Of a stretch of 47,304 nt of DNA, positions 16,092-24,526 are shown one piece after another (positions within the stretch are counted from its first letter, which is position 1; every line of letters begins with the position of its first letter). The stretch is from Clostridia bacterium (GTDB lineage: Bacteria > Bacillota > Clostridia > Oscillospirales > CAG-272): assembly GCA_017959065.1 (NCBI GenBank), contig JAGDBK010000097.1, positions 1 to 47,304 of the forward strand. The letters are read 5' to 3'. A program made the translations under genes and the position numbers. Below the pieces are notes generated by a model. It searched no databases. It was not told where the DNA came from and saw only the letters and a list, made by a program, of their open reading frames with translations.

Positions 16092-17738
16092 TCAAAGTTC
16101 CTCCGCTTTTTTTCTTATTCGCGAGACGGAACGGTCGCGGCCGAGAATGTGCATAACGTCGTACATGTCCGGAGAATTGAGCCTTCCCGTGAGCGCAAGC
16201 CGTATAAACATGCTGACGTCGGCCACGCTTCCGGCATACAGTTCCGGCGCCGCCTTGTATTCTTTCATGTCCGGGCAGAACCCGGTTCTTTCCGCGATCG
16301 ACTTGATCCTCGCAAACCACATGTCCCTGTCTTCGCTTTCATCGTACTCATCCGCGTACAGAGACAGGACCTCGCGGATCTTTTCAGTGGCGAAAACATC
16401 CGGAAAGGGATCCTTCTGAACGAAGAGCCCGTCAAAGAAGAAGTCCGCGTAACTCCTGAGGTCCGAGAACACGGTAATGTCTTTGCGCGGCTTTTTCCCG
16501 CCGCGTCCTATGGAAAGGATCGCTTTAGCGTAATCCGGATTTGCCGTGAACAGATCTGCGAGCTCGGGATCGAACTCGCGGGCCCATTCAACACTTGACG
16601 AATACATTTTCTCGGTGCTGAACCTTGAGATCACAGTGCGGGAAATGTCATTGAGCTTGTCGAAGTCGAACAGACAGCCGGACGGGCTCATCTTTTTCAC
16701 TGTGAACGGGAAATCCGTATACGGGAGATCGGGGTTGGCGTTCCGCCACTCTTCGAAATTGGAGTTGAGCAGCGTCATCATATATTCCAGAGTGACTTCT
16801 GCCGGATAGCCGCGCGAGTAGAAGAACGACATCGCAAATTCCGGGTCCTTGCGCTTTGAGAGCTTGCGCTTTTTTCCGTCGTCCAGTTTGAGTACCTGCG
16901 CGGTATGGATATATTTCGGCATCCGGAATCCCAGAACGCGGAAGAGCTCGATGTGGAACGGGAGGCTGGGGAGCCAGCTCTCGTCACGGACCACGTGAGT
17001 GGTGCGCATCAGGTGATCGTCCACGGCGTGGGCAAAGTGATAGTCCGGGATCCCGTCGGATTTCAGAAGAACATGGTCGATGAAATTGGCAGTGATGTCT
17101 ATCTTGCCTTTTACAAGATCATCGAATTTGAAGCTGTCCCCCTCGTGACCTTCGGATCTCAGGCGAAGCACGAAAGGTCTGCCGGCGTCGAGCTCTCTCC
17201 TGATGCTGTCCAGATCTGCATCGCGCCATTTTGCCCATTTACCGTAATAGCCGGGAGTGAGCTTTTCGCGTTCCTGCTCCTCTCTGATGGCGTTCAGATC
17301 CTCCGGAGTGCAGAAGCAAGGATAGGCAAGGCCTTTGCGGACCAGATCCTTTGCATATGTCTGGTATACCTTCTTCCTTCTCGACTGCCTGTAGGGACCG
17401 TATGAACCGTTGTCTCCGTCGGATGTCGCCCCTTCGTCAAAATGTATGCCGAATTTGTCAAGCATATCGATTATCAGTTCGACTCCGCCCTCGACTTCAC
17501 GTTTGGAATCCGTGTCCTCGATCCTGAGGAAGAATACTCCTCCGGACTGGTGCGCGAGTCTTTCGTCAGTCAGAGCACCGTAAAGGTTGCCGAGATGAAT
17601 GAATCCCGTTGGACTCGGAGCGAAACGCGTGACCTTTGCCCCTTCAGGGAGATCCCTGGGCGGATACGCCTTCTCCATGTCGTCCGGTACTGTGTCGATA
17701 TCGGGATACAGCAGATTTGCCAAATATTCGTGATCCAT
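16092..17738 (-). CDS. gltX: Glutamate--tRNA ligase
   Basis: This 548-residue class I synthetase has the N-terminal motif RFAPSPTGFIHLGNLYGAL (HLGN at 48-51) and a KMSKS-type loop KRKLSKRKD near residue 292, followed by a helical anticodon-binding domain. It attaches glutamate to tRNA-Glu. It is about 70 residues longer than the E. coli enzyme. Around 35 of those are an N-terminal leader before the catalytic fold (EYLANLLYPDIDTVPDD), as in several clostridial homologues. It lies between the MBL hydrolase gene (48-base gap) and glnS (1-base gap). Confidence 0.95.
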   Translation of the reverse strand: MDHEYLANLLYPDIDTVPDDMEKAYPPRDLPEGAKVTRFAPSPTGFIHLGNLYGALTDERLAHQSGGVFFLRIEDTDSKREVEGGVELIIDMLDKFGIHFDEGATSDGDNGSYGPYRQSRRKKVYQTYAKDLVRKGLAYPCFCTPEDLNAIREEQEREKLTPGYYGKWAKWRDADLDSIRRELDAGRPFVLRLRSEGHEGDSFKFDDLVKGKIDITANFIDHVLLKSDGIPDYHFAHAVDDHLMRTTHVVRDESWLPSLPFHIELFRVLGFRMPKYIHTAQVLKLDDGKKRKLSKRKDPEFAMSFFYSRGYPAEVTLEYMMTLLNSNFEEWRNANPDLPYTDFPFTVKKMSPSGCLFDFDKLNDISRTVISRFSTEKMYSSSVEWAREFDPELADLFTANPDYAKAILSIGRGGKKPRKDITVFSDLRSYADFFFDGLFVQKDPFPDVFATEKIREVLSLYADEYDESEDRDMWFARIKSIAERTGFCPDMKEYKAAPELYAGSVADVSMFIRLALTGRLNSPDMYDVMHILGRDRSVSRIRKKAEEL

Positions 17739-17786
17739 GTCTGAAACTCCGTGAAATAGAATTGAATTATCGTTGTTCGGGCGGCC

Positions 17787-18422
17787 TCACCGGAGACCTG
17801 TGATGAAAGGATTCGTCTTTCTTTCTTCTGAAATCCGGGACATAACGCCGTGGCCGGGAAATATGCGGAAATCCGTTTCCGATTCTGCAAGTCTCTTCAG
17901 AGACATTTCCAGATCTTCCCGGTTTCCGCCCGGCAGGTCGCTTCTTCCGACGGTGCCGGCAAAAAGAGTGTCACCCGTGAACATGTCGCCGCCGCAGAAA
18001 AGGCATACGGATCCCGGAGTATGCCCCGGGGTATGCATGACAGTGATCCTTTCCGAGCCCAGCGGGATCTCCGTACCCTCGCAAAGCAGGTCATCCGCTT
18101 CAGGGCAGGCGAAATCCGGAACGCCGAAAAGATCAGCGCAGTTGAGTTCATTGTCAGAAAGATAGGCCCCGTCTCCGGCTCCTATGCAGATCCGGGCATC
18201 GGGAAACCGATTTCTCGCATCGGGCAGAGAAATTATGTGGTCATAATGGCCGTGGGTGAGGATTATGCGTCTTATCAGTATGCCGCCGTCCGAGCAGTAC
18301 CGCGCAAGTCCTGACATGTCGGCGGACGGATCGATGACCGCGCCCTCGCGGGACCCGCCGTCCCATACAAGGTATGAATTGGCGCCGTAACGGCGGGGTT
18401 TCAGAAGATCGATATTAAGCAT
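17787..18422 (-). CDS. MBL-fold metallo-hydrolase (glyoxalase II-like)
   Basis: This 211-residue metallo-beta-lactamase-fold enzyme has the metal motif LTHGHYDH (H57, H59, D61, H62), then HTPGHTPGS, GDTLFAGTVGRSD and FPGHG, which supply the remaining ligands of a dinuclear Zn/Fe site. The pattern is that of the YcbL/glyoxalase II-like thioesterase group. The physiological thioester is not known. The ATG at 18422 is preferred over an upstream ATG at 18506: an AGGA site lies just before it, the family homology starts here, and the predicted promoter overlaps the longer version. It is the first gene of the MBL-gltX-glnS-metY-ybaB-recR unit. Confidence 0.9.
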   Translation of the reverse strand: MLNIDLLKPRRYGANSYLVWDGGSREGAVIDPSADMSGLARYCSDGGILIRRIILTHGHYDHIISLPDARNRFPDARICIGAGDGAYLSDNELNCADLFGVPDFACPEADDLLCEGTEIPLGSERITVMHTPGHTPGSVCLFCGGDMFTGDTLFAGTVGRSDLPGGNREDLEMSLKRLAESETDFRIFPGHGVMSRISEERKTNPFITGLR

Positions 18423-18516
18423 ATTTTTCCTGTCGTGCCTTCGCTTTCTGCGTCGGGATGAAACAGCGCCGGCCCGGATTGTAACGCAGGCGCGTCTCAA
18501 GGACATTCTTTCACAG

Positions 18517-18545
18517 ATTATACCAAAAACTGAGTGAAATGTCCA
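18517..18545 (-). promoter_or_regulatory. Promoter of the MBL-gltX-glnS-metY-ybaB-recR operon
   Basis: On the minus strand TGGACA (18540-18545), a 17-bp spacer and TATAAT (18517-18522) with a TGG extended -10 predict a start near 18510, about 88 bases before the MBL gene. It diverges from the promoter at 18568. Confidence 0.75.
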
Positions 18546-18567
18546 TATCGCGAAGCTTCACTTACTT

Positions 18568-18596
18568 TTGACTTTTTACTGTTATGCAGGTATAAT
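18568..18596 (+). promoter_or_regulatory. Promoter of the glycosidase-like/wecB operon
   Basis: TTGACT (18568-18573), a 17-bp spacer and TATAAT (18591-18596) form a near-consensus sigma-A promoter; transcription would begin near 18603. Confidence 0.8.
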
Positions 18597-18658
18597 TATT
18601 CCGGCGGGAATCCATTTGAAATACAGAGTCCGGTCTTATGCCGGCAGCGGGGTGTGTC

Positions 18659-20767
18659 ATGATGATCACTGTAATTAACGAATGCACGGGGAGCGTGTCC
18701 GGATTTGCCGCGGAGGAACTGTGCAGGTTTCTTCCGATGACCGGCGACACGGCGCTTTCTGCCGGGAAAAAAACGGGGGCAGAGAACGGGCCCCGGATAA
18801 TACTCCGCGCGGATCACGGACTTGAGGATTATGCGTATGAGGCTGTCCCTTTTCCGGAAGGGATAGTGCTTCAGGGGAAGACGGAAGGAGAGTGCCTTCT
18901 GGCCGTTTACCGTTTTCTCGAGAATGCAGGGATCGTATTCGACGCGCGCGGGGCACATCTTTCAATGGACGCGCCGGGAACAGCCGCGGCGCTGAAGGAA
19001 GGGTTCCGGACAGAACCTTTCGTCAGGCTGCGGGGGATCCGGCAGCATATCAATTTCCCGATGGATATCTCTTCCTATACTCCTGACGACGCAAAGGAAT
19101 ACATAAGGAATCTCGCCCGAATGCGTATGAATGCGCTGACTTTCCACAGTTACGGAGGGTTCTGGCACGACGGACCGGGACACTTTTTCTACGGAAAGAC
19201 TTTCCCTGTTCCCGACGATCCCAGGATCAAGAGCAGGATAGACAACGAAAGGATATTCGTGAGCCCCGGATGCGAGAAAATATGGGGCGATGAAAAATCG
19301 GTCGCGGACTATGCGGTCGGATTTCTGAGGGAGCTGATCAGGACCGCGAAAACCAGCGGGATGAGGGTGACCTTGTCTATTGAGCCGACAGAAAACCTGA
19401 AGGCGGTTTCAGATGCTCTGCGATATTACCCCGAGATCGACGAACTTGAGATCATATCACCCGAGCTTGGAGTCTTCGGAGATGCGGAGGAGACTTACAG
19501 TCAGGTGTTCGAAAGGGCAGTGGAACTGTTCGGAGAGAAGATCCTCGACGGATCCGGACTCATACCGGGACTCGATCCGGGCCTTCCCGTCCCGCCGAAG
19601 ATCTGGGACACCATAAACGCTCTCGCTCAGGCGATAAAGATCTACGAGAACCGGGAGAGACTGTTCCCGGAGGGACAGGAGAAACCGATCCGCATAGGCC
19701 TTTATGTCCTTTGCCGGGGCTCGCTGTACATCACAAAGCGTATCATGGACAAATGCCTTCCGGAGTCAATGACGAGGACGTATCTTCCGGCTCACGGTAC
19801 GGAAGCGGTGGTGGATACCCTTAAGTACATGAAATTCGAGCCGGAAGATTTTCAGAAGACGGCAGTTCATTCATGGATAGAGTTTGACGGGAACATGTAT
19901 ATCCAGCAGAATTCCGCTTACGCTATAGAGCACACCGTGGATTATCTTGCCGGATTCACGGGGGCAAAGTCGGTATGCGGACTGTATTTCAATCACTGGC
20001 GCACCTCGGAGAATCTCATCCCCATCTCATATGCTGCCGCTGCCGCGGAATCGCGTATCTCTTTGAAGGATTTCTGCGTGCGCTATGCGGGTTCGTTCGG
20101 ACTCGAATGCGGGAAGTTCGCCGAAACGGTGGCGCGCGCGGGCAGATTCGATACGTACTGCCGCGACAAGCTGTTCAATATCGGATTCTGTTTTCTGGAC
20201 TGCTGGACGATGCACAGGGGCATAGGCTGGACGGATCTCTGGAAAATTGAAAGCGTGCTTTACGCCGTCGGCGAGGCTGAAAAACTCGGACTGTGCTTCT
20301 CCGATCTGGCCGAGTCCGCTCAGACCGATGCCGGCAGGGAGGTCTGCGATGTCTGCTGCAACAGATACGGCGCCATGATCTGCCACCTTAAACTTATCCT
20401 GTCCATTCTGAAAATAAGGGATATATGCGGCAAAGACAACTCGGGCCTCGGCGAGGATCAGAAGCAGGGGATCCGCAGCGCGCTGGACGAGGCGAAAGTG
20501 CATTTCGACGAATATATAGACGCCTATGCTTCACTGATGCCGGACAGAGGATGCCAAGGGCTTATCGTGGACTATTATAAAACGATGCTTTCATATATCG
20601 ATTATCTCTCGAGGTACTATCTCGGGGAAGCAACCGTGTCGGACGGACTGAACGACAGTTCTCCGTACTGTCCGCCGCCTCCGGCTTCAGGTTCCGCTGA
20701 GGAATCATCATACGCTCCGCCGCCCCCCGCTTCCGGGTCGGCGGTCGGCACAGGCGCTGAGAAGTGA
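18659..20767 (+). CDS. Large predicted glycosidase-like protein (alpha-glucuronidase-type fold) with PPPPASGSA tail
   Basis: This protein has 702 residues from the ATG at 18659, where a GGGGTG site precedes a double ATG; an in-frame ATG at 18638 has no ribosome site. The N-terminal block IVLQGKTEGECLLAVYRFLE, continuing with NAGIVFDARG, resembles the small N-terminal domain of GH67/GH115/GH20-type enzymes. A TIM-barrel-like centre follows (RMRMNALTFHSYGG, MRVTLSIEPTENL, HSWIEFDGNMY). The C-terminal ~200 residues are helical. The last ~35 residues hold two copies of PPPPASGSA, a disordered tail. No signal peptide is visible. The substrate is unknown and catalytic residues are not assigned. Divergence from named families is high, so the fold call is tentative. 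Confidence 0.6.
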   Translation: MMITVINECTGSVSGFAAEELCRFLPMTGDTALSAGKKTGAENGPRIILRADHGLEDYAYEAVPFPEGIVLQGKTEGECLLAVYRFLENAGIVFDARGAHLSMDAPGTAAALKEGFRTEPFVRLRGIRQHINFPMDISSYTPDDAKEYIRNLARMRMNALTFHSYGGFWHDGPGHFFYGKTFPVPDDPRIKSRIDNERIFVSPGCEKIWGDEKSVADYAVGFLRELIRTAKTSGMRVTLSIEPTENLKAVSDALRYYPEIDELEIISPELGVFGDAEETYSQVFERAVELFGEKILDGSGLIPGLDPGLPVPPKIWDTINALAQAIKIYENRERLFPEGQEKPIRIGLYVLCRGSLYITKRIMDKCLPESMTRTYLPAHGTEAVVDTLKYMKFEPEDFQKTAVHSWIEFDGNMYIQQNSAYAIEHTVDYLAGFTGAKSVCGLYFNHWRTSENLIPISYAAAAAESRISLKDFCVRYAGSFGLECGKFAETVARAGRFDTYCRDKLFNIGFCFLDCWTMHRGIGWTDLWKIESVLYAVGEAEKLGLCFSDLAESAQTDAGREVCDVCCNRYGAMICHLKLILSILKIRDICGKDNSGLGEDQKQGIRSALDEAKVHFDEYIDAYASLMPDRGCQGLIVDYYKTMLSYIDYLSRYYLGEATVSDGLNDSSPYCPPPPASGSAEESSYAPPPPASGSAVGTGAEK

Positions 20768-20808
20768 ACGCATGCGTACAATGTGACGCAGTAAGGAGTG
20801 ATTTTGGC

Positions 20809-21930
20809 TTGGCAAACGGAGATACCGGCAGAAAGAAGATAATGGTTTGCTTCGGTACGAGACCCGAAGCGATCAAGATGTGTCCTCTGGTCCTTGAGCT
20901 GAAGAAGAGAGATGAAGCTCTCGTTTCGGTATGCGTCACGGGACAGCACCGTGAAATGCTGGACAGCGTCCTTCGCGTGTTCGGAGTGAAACCCGATGCA
21001 GATCTGAATATTATGAAGGAGAGGCAGTCACTGTCCGATGTCACCAGATGGATCCTTGAGGGAATGGAAATAGTGCTTGACAGCTACAGACCGGATATTG
21101 TCCTTGTCCACGGAGACACAACGACCGCTTTCTCGTGCGCGCTGGCGAGTTTCTATAAGAAGATCCCGGTCGGACATGTAGAAGCAGGGCTTAGGACCGG
21201 AGATATCTATTCGCCGTTTCCGGAGGAATTCAACAGGTGCGTGGTCAGTCTGGTCGCAAAGTACAACTTTTCGCCGACGGCTGCCGCAAGGGATAACCTT
21301 GTCAGGGAAGGACGCGATCCGGAAAGCATATTCGTAACGGGCAACACGGTCATCGACGCGATGAAGACCACGGTCAGAAGCGACTATTCGCACCCGGTCC
21401 TCGACTGGGTGAACGGGAGACGCATGCTGCTTGTGACAGCTCACCGCAGGGAGAACCTGGGCGCGCCCCTTCGCTCGATGTTCCGGGCGGTCAGAAGGGT
21501 AGTGGAGGACTCCGGCGATACCGTCGCGGTATACCCTGTCCACCCGAATCCGGAAGTCCGTTCACTGGCCTACGAGATTCTGGGCGACTGTGAAAGGATA
21601 AGGCTTATAGATCCGCTTGATGTCCTGGACTTTCACAATTTCATGGCCGCGAGCTATCTTGTCCTGACTGACAGCGGGGGCATCCAGGAGGAAGCACCTT
21701 CTCTAGGAAAGCCTGTTCTTGTTATGAGAAACACCACGGAACGGCCGGAAGGGGTCGAGGCTGGCACGCTCAGACTGGTCGGAACGGATGAAGAGAATAT
21801 TTATTCAAACGCGAGGCTGCTTCTCGAGAACAGCGAGCAGTACGGACGGATGAGCCGGGCGGTCAATCCATACGGAGACGGTCATGCCTGTGAAAGGATT
21901 GCGGACGTACTTCTGAGAGATGAATCCTGA
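20809..21930 (+). CDS. wecB: UDP-N-acetylglucosamine 2-epimerase (non-hydrolysing)
   Basis: This 373-residue cytoplasmic GT-B-fold enzyme interconverts UDP-GlcNAc and UDP-ManNAc, a precursor for teichoic acid linkage units and capsules. Key blocks are MVCFGTRPEAIKMCPLV, VHGDTTTAFSCAL, GHVEAGLRTGDIYSPFPEE, VTAHRRENLG and LTDSGGIQEEAPSLGKPVL. I place the start at the TTG at 20809 because AAGGAGTG lies 8 bases upstream. A GTG at 20764 overlapping the previous stop would give 15 extra residues without family similarity. It is 41 bases behind the glycosidase-like gene and probably co-transcribed with it. Confidence 0.95.
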   Translation: MANGDTGRKKIMVCFGTRPEAIKMCPLVLELKKRDEALVSVCVTGQHREMLDSVLRVFGVKPDADLNIMKERQSLSDVTRWILEGMEIVLDSYRPDIVLVHGDTTTAFSCALASFYKKIPVGHVEAGLRTGDIYSPFPEEFNRCVVSLVAKYNFSPTAAARDNLVREGRDPESIFVTGNTVIDAMKTTVRSDYSHPVLDWVNGRRMLLVTAHRRENLGAPLRSMFRAVRRVVEDSGDTVAVYPVHPNPEVRSLAYEILGDCERIRLIDPLDVLDFHNFMAASYLVLTDSGGIQEEAPSLGKPVLVMRNTTERPEGVEAGTLRLVGTDEENIYSNARLLLENSEQYGRMSRAVNPYGDGHACERIADVLLRDES

Positions 21931-22045
21931 AAACGAGCATCATCCGGAAGCCGGTCCTGCGCGAAACATGTATTTGTTTGCAGGGAGTATCGGCCTTGCC
22001 TGCGTTTTTTGCATTTTTTCGCAAATTAGCTTGTCAAATTATTGA
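21920..22045 (+). CDS. Possible 41-residue membrane peptide, perhaps a remnant
   Basis: This short open frame overlaps the end of wecB by 11 bases. It encodes a charged start (MNPENEHHPEAGPARN) followed by one hydrophobic stretch (MYLFAGSIGLACVFCIFSQI). The layout recalls the first part of small AtpI/AtpZ-like or other two-helix membrane proteins, but it ends after one segment. A GAGAG directly at the ATG is poorly spaced. The -35 box of the next promoter overlaps its stop. It could be a genuine micro-protein, a truncated relic, or chance. Confidence 0.3.
   Translation: MNPENEHHPEAGPARNMYLFAGSIGLACVFCIFSQISLSNY
21980..22010 (+). terminator. Weak terminator candidate after wecB
   Basis: A 5-bp stem, GCAGG/CCTGC (21980-21984, 21999-22003), with a long loop is followed by GTTTTTT. 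It is weak, and it falls inside the possible 41-residue frame, so only one of the two calls is likely to be right. Confidence 0.3.
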
Positions 22046-22070
22046 AAATGTGAATTTTGTGTGATATAAT
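22042..22070 (+). promoter_or_regulatory. Promoter of the DUF4190 gene
   Basis: TTGAAA (22042-22047), a 17-bp spacer and TATAAT (22065-22070) with an extended TGA -10 lie about 28 bases before the DUF4190 start codon. Confidence 0.85.
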
Positions 22071-22097
22071 TGTGAAAAATCTGTTCAGGAGGACATT

Positions 22098-22490
22098 ATG
22101 GATAATCAGTACAACACCTATCAGCCCCCCGTGAATCCGCAGCCCGTTGACGACGGCAAGAATCTTTCCATCGTCGCTCTTATATGCGGCATCGTTTCGA
22201 TCATAGTCGGATTCATCCCGGTTCCGTTCTTCTTCATCCTTATCCTCGGCACCGCTGTCGTTGCCCTTATTCTGGGCATCATGGGCCGCGGCAAATCTGT
22301 CAAGGCTTACGGAAAGGCAACCGGACTAGCTACGGCTGGTCTTGTTCTCGGCATCATTGCGATTGCACTTTCTCCTTTCTTCGCAGCATGCAACATCTGC
22401 ACCACCTGCACTGTTTGCGCACTTCAGGATGCATCCAATCAGCTCAACAATCCCTCATATTGGGAGGGTCTGATCAACAGCCTCAGCTGA
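22098..22490 (+). CDS. DUF4190-family small membrane protein
   Basis: This 130-residue protein has a Pro/Asn/Gln-rich cytoplasmic start (DNQYNTYQPPVNPQP) followed by two or three hydrophobic segments with the DUF4190 pattern LSIVALICGIVSIIVGF and GLATAGLVLGIIAIAL. A cysteine cluster (AACNICTTCTVCA) follows the last segment, and is not a usual family mark. Function is unknown. An AGGAGG site lies 5 bases before the ATG. The gene has its own strong promoter and a clear terminator, so it is a single-gene unit. Confidence 0.85.
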   Translation: MDNQYNTYQPPVNPQPVDDGKNLSIVALICGIVSIIVGFIPVPFFFILILGTAVVALILGIMGRGKSVKAYGKATGLATAGLVLGIIAIALSPFFAACNICTTCTVCALQDASNQLNNPSYWEGLINSLS

Positions 22491-22509
22491 TTATTAGTTG
22501 ATCTATGGA

Positions 22510-22537
22510 AGCGCCACTTTCAGTGGCGCTTTTGTTG
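22510..22537 (+). terminator. Intrinsic terminator of the DUF4190 gene
   Basis: A perfect 9-bp stem, AGCGCCACT/AGTGGCGCT (22510-22518, 22522-22530), with a TTC loop is followed by TTTGTTGT. Confidence 0.85.
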
Positions 22538-22595
22538 TATATGCGTGACTTTTGTGTCCGCGCGGATTTTCAGGTGCGGAAGATAGGAGGAAACT

Positions 22596-23450
22596 GTGTA
22601 TCCATTCCTTGAACTGTTCGGGAGACAGATCCCGATGTACGGGCTGATGGCCTGTATAGGCGCGCTGGCTGCCGGAATCGTGGGATGCCGCCTTTGCCGG
22701 AAGAGAGGCCTTAACGACAACGACTACATCATCACGCTGCTGATAGCAGCGGCCGGAGTGTTCGTCGGCGCTTCACTTCTGTACGCGATAACCAACTTCA
22801 GGTATTTCCCCCTGCTTTTTAAAACCAGGAGCTTTGAAGAATTCTGGAACGTCCTGACGGCCATATTCGGAGGAATGGTTTTTTACGGAGGCCTGATCGG
22901 GGGAGCTGTTGCCGGACTGATTACAGTTAAGGTCAAAAAGTATCCGGCGCGCGAATTCCTTGATATCTCAGCCGTCATTATCCCTTTCTTTCACGCTTTC
23001 GCCCGTGTGGGATGCTTTCTTGGGGGATGCTGCTACGGGATCGAGTGTGAGATCGGATTTGCCGCTCACGGGAATCCTCTGATACAGGAGATCAACGACG
23101 TGGTCAGGTTCCCGGTCCAGCTTCTTGAATCCGGAATGAATCTTGTGATCTTCGCGGTGCTCCTCATCTTGTACAGGAAATCCCTTTCCGGAAAATTCCT
23201 TTACGGCAAACTCATATTCTTCTATCTGATTATGTATTCCGCGGTCAGGTTTTCGGACGAATACCTGAGAGGGGATTCGGTCAGAGGCTTCCTGTTCGGG
23301 CTGTCGACTTCACAGTTCATTAGCCTCATCCTTATCGTGTTCAGTACACTTGCGCTGATAATCCTTCGCTTCAGAAACAAGAGAGGATCGGATGACGTTC
23401 CGTCCGGAGAGGAAGATCCCGGGGCGGAAACGTCGGAAAGCGGCGAATGA
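22596..23450 (+). CDS. lgt: Prolipoprotein diacylglyceryl transferase
   Basis: This is a 284-residue polytopic membrane enzyme. It moves diacylglycerol from phosphatidylglycerol to the lipobox cysteine of prelipoproteins. The signature HAFARVGCFLGGCCYG (residues 133-148) is present, as are the N-terminal GRQIPMYGLM block and VFYGGLIGG. Seven hydrophobic segments are visible. The start is GTG, with AGGAGG 5 bases upstream. The stop overlaps an open frame that leads into the rpiR gene, but a terminator and promoter lie between, so lgt is probably its own unit. Confidence 0.96.
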   Translation: MYPFLELFGRQIPMYGLMACIGALAAGIVGCRLCRKRGLNDNDYIITLLIAAAGVFVGASLLYAITNFRYFPLLFKTRSFEEFWNVLTAIFGGMVFYGGLIGGAVAGLITVKVKKYPAREFLDISAVIIPFFHAFARVGCFLGGCCYGIECEIGFAAHGNPLIQEINDVVRFPVQLLESGMNLVIFAVLLILYRKSLSGKFLYGKLIFFYLIMYSAVRFSDEYLRGDSVRGFLFGLSTSQFISLILIVFSTLALIILRFRNKRGSDDVPSGEEDPGAETSESGE

Positions 23451-23468
23451 CCGCGGATCTGCATCCGC

Positions 23469-23513
23469 AGGCCGGGGCTCGCATCGTAAGCGGTGCGGAG
23501 CCTCGGCCTTTTT
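23469..23513 (+). terminator. Intrinsic terminator of lgt
   Basis: A long stem starting AGGCCG (23469-23474) and closing CGGCCT (23504-23509), with an inner GGGCTC/GAGCC helix, is followed by TTTTT (23509-23513). Confidence 0.8.
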
Positions 23514-23554
23514 GGTTTCTGAGGATTACGGTTGCCGCTTTGACGGCAGCGCAC

Positions 23555-23583
23555 TTGACACTCATTCTTCTTTCAAATATAAT
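23555..23583 (+). promoter_or_regulatory. Consensus promoter of the rpiR-cmk-plsC-ispH operon
   Basis: TTGACA (23555-23560), exactly 17 bp, then TATAAT (23578-23583) is a perfect sigma-A consensus. Transcription near 23590 fixes the RpiR start at 23651 and rules out the 68-codon upstream extension of that frame. Confidence 0.93.
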
Positions 23584-23650
23584 ATGCGTGGACGTGGAAC
23601 AGCCGCGCGATTTTACTCAATACACACAGAAAGCGGTGATTCGGGGAAAG

Positions 23651-24526
23651 ATGGAGAACGGTTCTGGAAACACGAGGAGAAGACTATCCAAAAGTCAGCG
23701 GATGATCGCGGAATACATCAGCGGACACGGCGAGTCCGCGGCATACATGACCGCGGCGCAGATGGGTCTAGAGGTGGGCGTGTCGGAATCCACAGTGGTG
23801 CGGTACGCAATGCATTTGGGATACGACGGATATCCGGAATTTCAGAAGGACCTTCAGCAGCGCATGCGCAGCGAACTCACCGCTGTCCAGCGCATAGAGG
23901 TCGCGAACCAGAGATTCGTTGAGGGCGATCTTCTGAAAAACGTTCTTGCGTCGGATATGGATAAGATAAAAAAGACCCTTGAGAGCGTGGACAGCGAACA
24001 GTTCTACAGGGCTGTTGAGAGAATAGTCAATGCGGACAGCATATTCATAATCGGGGTGCGTTCCTGCGCTCCGCTCGCTTCTTTTCTGTATTTTTATTTC
24101 AGAATACTGTTTGAGAAAGTAAGACTGATAAACAGCACCGGACCCGGCGAGATGTTCGAGGAGCTGCTTCATCTGGGTAAAAGCGACGCGTTTATCGCGA
24201 TCAGTTTTCCCCGGTATTCTCTCAGGGTGATAAACAGCGTCGAGTACGCGAGATCGGTCGGCGCTGGAGTGGTGGCCGTCACGGACAGCCCGGCCTCTCC
24301 GATAGCCCGCGGTGCAAACGAAGTCCTTTGCGCCAAAAGCGACATGGCGTCGTTCGCGGATTCTCTTGTCGCTCCGCTGTCTCTTCTCAACGCTCTGATC
24401 GCCGCGGTAGGCAAGAAGCGTCAGAAATTCGCAGAAAACGCTTTCGCCAGACTCGAGGATGTCTGGGACGAATACGGCGTATACGCCAAAGGGGATGACC
24501 TTTCCGATGGGCGCGGGGAAAACTAG
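23651..24526 (+). CDS. MurR/RpiR-family transcriptional regulator
   Basis: This 291-residue regulator has an N-terminal RpiR helix-turn-helix (residues ~10-75; VSESTVVRYAMHLGYDGYPEFQ is the hallmark) and a C-terminal SIS sugar-phosphate-binding domain (IFIIGVRSCAPLASFLYFYF, then DAFIAISFPRYSLRVINSV and VVAVTDSPASPIA). Such proteins sense phosphosugars. It starts at the ATG preceded by GGGGAAAG, downstream of a consensus promoter. The 3' end overlaps the flavoprotein-kinase gene by 20 bases, so it heads a long operon. The ligand is unknown. Confidence 0.92.
   Translation: MENGSGNTRRRLSKSQRMIAEYISGHGESAAYMTAAQMGLEVGVSESTVVRYAMHLGYDGYPEFQKDLQQRMRSELTAVQRIEVANQRFVEGDLLKNVLASDMDKIKKTLESVDSEQFYRAVERIVNADSIFIIGVRSCAPLASFLYFYFRILFEKVRLINSTGPGEMFEELLHLGKSDAFIAISFPRYSLRVINSVEYARSVGAGVVAVTDSPASPIARGANEVLCAKSDMASFADSLVAPLSLLNALIAAVGKKRQKFAENAFARLEDVWDEYGVYAKGDDLSDGRGEN

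Noticed and set aside
23447..23650. N-terminal extension of the RpiR regulator overlapping lgt
   Set aside because: A terminator and a perfect consensus promoter lie within this stretch, so it cannot be translated from the regulator's transcript.
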